DNA from: Sporomusaceae bacterium
Lineage (GTDB): Bacteria; Bacillota; Negativicutes; UBA1444
Assembly: GCA_018434355.1 (NCBI GenBank)
Contig: JAHDPL010000003.1
Location: forward strand, 62,001-126,000
Reading direction: 5' to 3'
DNA length: 64,000 nt
Shown here: positions 61,318 through 64,000 of the stretch, piece after piece
How positions within the stretch are numbered: the stretch's first letter is position 1
Layout: each line of letters starts with the position of its first letter
The notes under the pieces: generated by a model
Told to the model about the DNA's origin: nothing
The model's input: the letters and a program-made list of their open reading frames with translations, nothing else
The model's database searches: none
Made by a program: the position numbers and the translations under genes

Positions 61318-61917
61318 ATGGCAAAACTGATTTCGGCAGCGGAACTGCGCGAACTGGCCGGGGACAGCAAACAGGTTGCGGTGCCGACTGGTGCGATATT
61401 AACTCCGTCAGCCTATGATCTGGCCAAAGAAATGAACCTGACAATCATCCGACAGTCAGAAGCCGAACAGCCGGCAGACAAGGCAAGATCTGGCCAAAAA
61501 CCTTGCGTCAGCGAAGTGCAGGAGATTGTTCGCCGTGTGGTGGACAAAATGACCAAGCCGGCCTGCGCCAATCCCCGCCTGACTCATGTCAAAGCGGCAG
61601 GAATCGTACTGGAGCCGTTTGATCAGGCGCCGCCCGGCCAGAAGATCAAACTGAAAGATGTCATCACTTCTCGGGAAGCGAACTTGGGCGCTGGATTTAT
61701 GGAGTTTGACCGCAGCGAGCTCCCCTGGCACTTGACCTATGATGAAGTGGATTATGTCGTGGAAGGAACATTTACGCTGCAGTCAGGCGGGACTACCTAC
61801 ACCTGCAAAGCCGGCGATGTACTGTACATTCCCAAAGACACCAAGGTGGTGTTCGGGTCCCCTGCGCAGGCAAGGGTCTTTTATGTGACCTATCCTGCCA
61901 ATTGGGCGGATCTTTAA
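61318..61917 (+). CDS. eutQ: EutQ-type cupin protein (acetate kinase)
   Basis: A 199-residue protein with an N-terminal module carrying AVPTGAILTPSAYDLA (LTPSA at 28-32), a helix VSEVQEIVRRVVDKM (64-78) of encapsulation-peptide type, and a C-terminal cupin (about 95-199: PWHLTYDEVDYVVEG, CKAGDVLYIPKDTKV). EutQ of Salmonella has acetate kinase activity and is needed under anaerobic conditions. Start ATG 61318 (or 61312), behind GAGAGGGG. Confidence 0.9.
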   Translation: MAKLISAAELRELAGDSKQVAVPTGAILTPSAYDLAKEMNLTIIRQSEAEQPADKARSGQKPCVSEVQEIVRRVVDKMTKPACANPRLTHVKAAGIVLEPFDQAPPGQKIKLKDVITSREANLGAGFMEFDRSELPWHLTYDEVDYVVEGTFTLQSGGTTYTCKAGDVLYIPKDTKVVFGSPAQARVFYVTYPANWADL

Positions 61918-62019
61918 CCATAATGCCTCCCGATCACAAATCAAAACCTAAGGAGGTGGTCGCCGAGCGCGGATATCATGAAATCCATGGCCAATAAAAA
62001 AGAAGGAGTGATACGGCAG

Positions 62020-63288
62020 ATGTTCAAGAGCAAAAAAAGTTTAGTCGCGTTGCTGGTCCTCGCCATGTTCCTGATTGCCAATGTTGCGGTGGTCAGTGCG
62101 GCAGGGCAGGTCCTGACTCCAGGGAAATGGGCCCCCAATACTTACAAATCAATGCAAAAACTGATTGATGAAAATGGCGCAAAAAGTCCCAACTACAACT
62201 CGTCGAAAAAGCCCTACGTTGTTTTTGACTGGGACAATACCGCGATTATGAACGATACGGAAGAAGCCCTTTATCAATACCAAATCGAAAACCTGGCCTT
62301 CAAACTGACACCGGAAGAAATGGGTGCTTTGGTTGCCAAAAATGTTCCGGCGGGCGCTTTCCTGAAAGACTACAACAATGCCGCCGGACAACCGGTCACG
62401 CTGGATGCATTGGTCGCTGACATCGTCAGCAGTTATAAGTTTATCTATGATAACTACATTGGTTTCAAAGGGTTGATGAGTCTGGAAGATATTAAGAAAA
62501 CCGATGAGTATCAAGATTTCCGCGCAAAAATGTGGTATGCGTATGAAGCGATTGGCGATACCTATGGCACGAAGGTCAGCTACACCTGGGTATTGTTCTT
62601 CTTCAAGAACATGACAACAGGCGAAGTGGAAGCGTTAGCCGAAAAATCTAATGATTATGCACTTGGCCAGGCAATTAGCCGCGCAAAATGGGTCAGCCCG
62701 GCGTCGCTGCCCGGTAAAGCCGGTGTTGTAGGCGTGTCTCGCTGGACGGGGCTGCGTTTGACCGAAGAAATCGCCGACCTGATGCATACTTTCCGTGACA
62801 ACGGAATTGATGTATACATCTGTACTGCATCACTGGAAGATGTAGTCGGTGTATTTGCCTCCAATCCCAAGTATGGATATAAGCTGCCCCGCGCCAACGT
62901 AATCGGCATGCGGCTGGAAAAGGTCAATGATGTTTATCAGGACACTTACAAGAAGGATTATCCGCAAACTGCTGAAGGTGGTAAAACCGTCGTGTTGAAA
63001 ATGTTGTTGGCGGACAAAAAAGGCTATGACCCAATTTTCATCGCTGGCGATAGCAATGGTGACTGGAACATGATGGTTGACTTTAAAGGAATTAAAAGAA
63101 TCCTGGTTGTCAATCGGCTGCGTAGCGGCAAGAAAATCGGTGCGCTTTCCGCTGAAGCGGCTGCGACCATCGGCAAACCCGATGCCCGTGTTCTGTTGCA
63201 AGGACGTAATGAAAACACCGGTCTCTGGATGCCCACCGAATATATGCTCAAATACGGTCGTGACACTGAAGCGCTGATCGCAAAATAA
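62020..63288 (+). CDS. secreted HAD-superfamily phosphatase
   Basis: A 422-residue exported protein. Signal peptide: basic MFKSKKS, hydrophobic core, likely cleavage after VSA near residue 27. HAD motif I is FDWDNT (Asp70, Asp72), motif IV is AGDSNGDWN near residue 344, and a large cap lies between. Related proteins include phosphocholine/phosphoethanolamine phosphatases. AAGGAG is eleven bases before ATG 62020; earlier in-frame ATGs at 61978 and 61987 are less well placed. The gap to eutQ is 102 bases with no terminator, and a strong terminator follows, so it may be the last gene of the eut transcript and release ethanolamine outside the cell. Confidence 0.85.
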   Translation: MFKSKKSLVALLVLAMFLIANVAVVSAAGQVLTPGKWAPNTYKSMQKLIDENGAKSPNYNSSKKPYVVFDWDNTAIMNDTEEALYQYQIENLAFKLTPEEMGALVAKNVPAGAFLKDYNNAAGQPVTLDALVADIVSSYKFIYDNYIGFKGLMSLEDIKKTDEYQDFRAKMWYAYEAIGDTYGTKVSYTWVLFFFKNMTTGEVEALAEKSNDYALGQAISRAKWVSPASLPGKAGVVGVSRWTGLRLTEEIADLMHTFRDNGIDVYICTASLEDVVGVFASNPKYGYKLPRANVIGMRLEKVNDVYQDTYKKDYPQTAEGGKTVVLKMLLADKKGYDPIFIAGDSNGDWNMMVDFKGIKRILVVNRLRSGKKIGALSAEAAATIGKPDARVLLQGRNENTGLWMPTEYMLKYGRDTEALIAK

Positions 63289-63314
63289 AAGCAGATCGGC
63301 AATTAATTTTAGGG

Positions 63315-63372
63315 AACACAGTAAACCGGCGGGAGAAATCAGCGTTTTTCCCGCCGGTTTGCTGTGTTGAAA
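63315..63372 (+). terminator. terminator after the phosphatase / eut operon
   Basis: AACACAGTAAACCGGCGGG (63315-63333) pairs with CCCGCCGGTTTGCTGTGTT (63350-63368) with one mismatch, around a 16-base loop with a T-run. It is the first terminator seen after the second eut leader. Confidence 0.8.
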
Positions 63373-63643
63373 GCTAGCTGTTGCGAAAAGAACGGCCATA
63401 AACATTGGAAATGCGCAGGAATAAAGCGCAGTTTGGCGAAAGTAGATATGGAATGAATTGGGCAGAAGCCGATAAAACCTTTTCAACTATAAGATAGATT
63501 TCTGCAACCACTTTGTTTTTGTGGCACTTACTCACCCAAATAACCGACACCCGTTGGAGTACTTACTAAATCAAGCGTATCTTTGTTTTGGCTGGATGAG
63601 AATCGAAGTTGAACATCTTGTGACGAAGAGGGGGAAAAACAAA
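63373..63643. other. non-coding gap before the DUF3089 gene
   Basis: Together with the terminator, the space between the phosphatase and the next gene is 355 bases. I see no gene, tRNA, riboswitch or strong promoter in it; the promoter of the next gene must lie here, but no hexamer pair stands out. Confidence 0.4.
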
Positions 63644-64000
63644 ATGATTTGTAAAAAAATCGTGGGAATCGTTCTGGTGCTTTGGATCAGTTTGCTGCTG
63701 GGTGGGCAAGTCTTGGCCGAACCGGCCACCGACTATGCAAAACCGGCGCATTGGCTGTCGTTGCCAACCACGCCAACCAAGTCGGTTGATGTTTTTTACC
63801 TCTATCCTACGGTATATCAAAAAAAGACTCCAGCGGACGCTAATATCTGTAATGTCGATAATCCGGACATGCTTCAGCGTTCTCAGATGGCTTTTGCCTA
63901 CCAAGCTTCGGCGTTTGCGCCAACTGCCAATTTGTATGCACCCTATTATCGTCAGGCCGACGCAGCCTACACGCTGACATTGCCACTGGCAGAACAGCGA
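63644..64000 (+). CDS. secreted DUF3089-like protein, 3' truncated by the window
   Basis: The frame is open from ATG 63644 to the right edge (119 codons). GAGGGGG lies about ten bases upstream. The protein has a signal peptide (IVLVLWISLLLGGQVLA, cleavage near residue 25), then PAHWLSLP, VDVFYLYPTVY and YAPYYRQAD. These are typical of the start of DUF3089 proteins, alpha/beta-hydrolase-like exported proteins of unknown substrate. The rest, with any catalytic residues, is beyond the window. Confidence 0.75.
   Translation, partial: MICKKIVGIVLVLWISLLLGGQVLAEPATDYAKPAHWLSLPTTPTKSVDVFYLYPTVYQKKTPADANICNVDNPDMLQRSQMAFAYQASAFAPTANLYAPYYRQADAAYTLTLPLAEQR

Noticed and set aside
1-64000. CRISPR arrays, tRNA/rRNA genes, prophage or insertion sequences
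   Set aside because: No regularly spaced repeats, cloverleaf sequences, integrase, transposase or terminal inverted repeats were seen on either strand.

Overview
The window looks like chromosomal DNA of an anaerobic Firmicute, most likely a member of the Negativicutes (Sporomusaceae-like). This is inferred from gene content: an oxygen-sensitive class III ribonucleotide reductase with tandem NrdR boxes, a membrane-bound [NiFe] uptake hydrogenase with a full hyp set, TRAP transport, a SpoVB/MurJ-type flippase, a yybP-ykoY manganese riboswitch, strong GGAGG ribosome binding sites, and an ethanolamine microcompartment locus controlled by an ANTAR two-component system as in other Firmicutes. I see no tRNA, rRNA, CRISPR array, prophage or insertion sequence.

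Layout. 1-5.5 kb: end of a DUF4239 gene, aroF behind a leader with two terminator-like hairpins and an aromatic-rich small ORF, nrdD behind a promoter carrying two NrdR boxes, and a UPF0016 manganese exporter behind its riboswitch. 5.5-19.6 kb: a sodium:solute symporter divergent from a LysR gene, which heads a tight run lysR-flippase-topB-hrpB; then an EamA transporter, a GGDEF/HD-GYP protein, a MATE pump and a membrane-anchored hydrolase. 19.7-31.7 kb: a catabolic island on the minus strand (M20 amidohydrolase, DcuC-type carrier, amidohydrolase, D-threonine aldolase/D-serine dehydratase-like enzyme, D-cysteine desulfhydrase/cysteate lyase-like enzyme, an unrecognised 411-residue protein, TRAP DctMQP) next to a divergent LysR gene. 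31.8-41.9 kb: hypABCDE (minus), hypF (plus) and the hydrogenase operon small-large-cytochrome b-protease (minus). 42-44.5 kb: four small, mostly exported proteins of unknown function.

44.7-63.4 kb is the most interesting part: eutW-eutV, then a leader with an ANTAR-type hairpin pair overlapping a terminator, cobT-eutS-eutP, a second such leader, and eat-BMC-eutA-eutB-eutC-eutL-eutE-BMC-(EutT::PduL fusion)-BMC protein-eutN-pduS-pduT-eutQ, followed without a visible terminator by a secreted HAD phosphatase. Together they would import ethanolamine (Eat), split it with AdoCbl-dependent EutBC, oxidise acetaldehyde to acetyl-CoA (EutE), recycle CoA with the PduL domain and make ATP with EutQ. CobT, the EutT domain and PduS supply and regenerate the cobalamin cofactor. 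An alcohol dehydrogenase (eutG), a eutD and a eutH are not seen here. The window ends inside a secreted DUF3089 protein.
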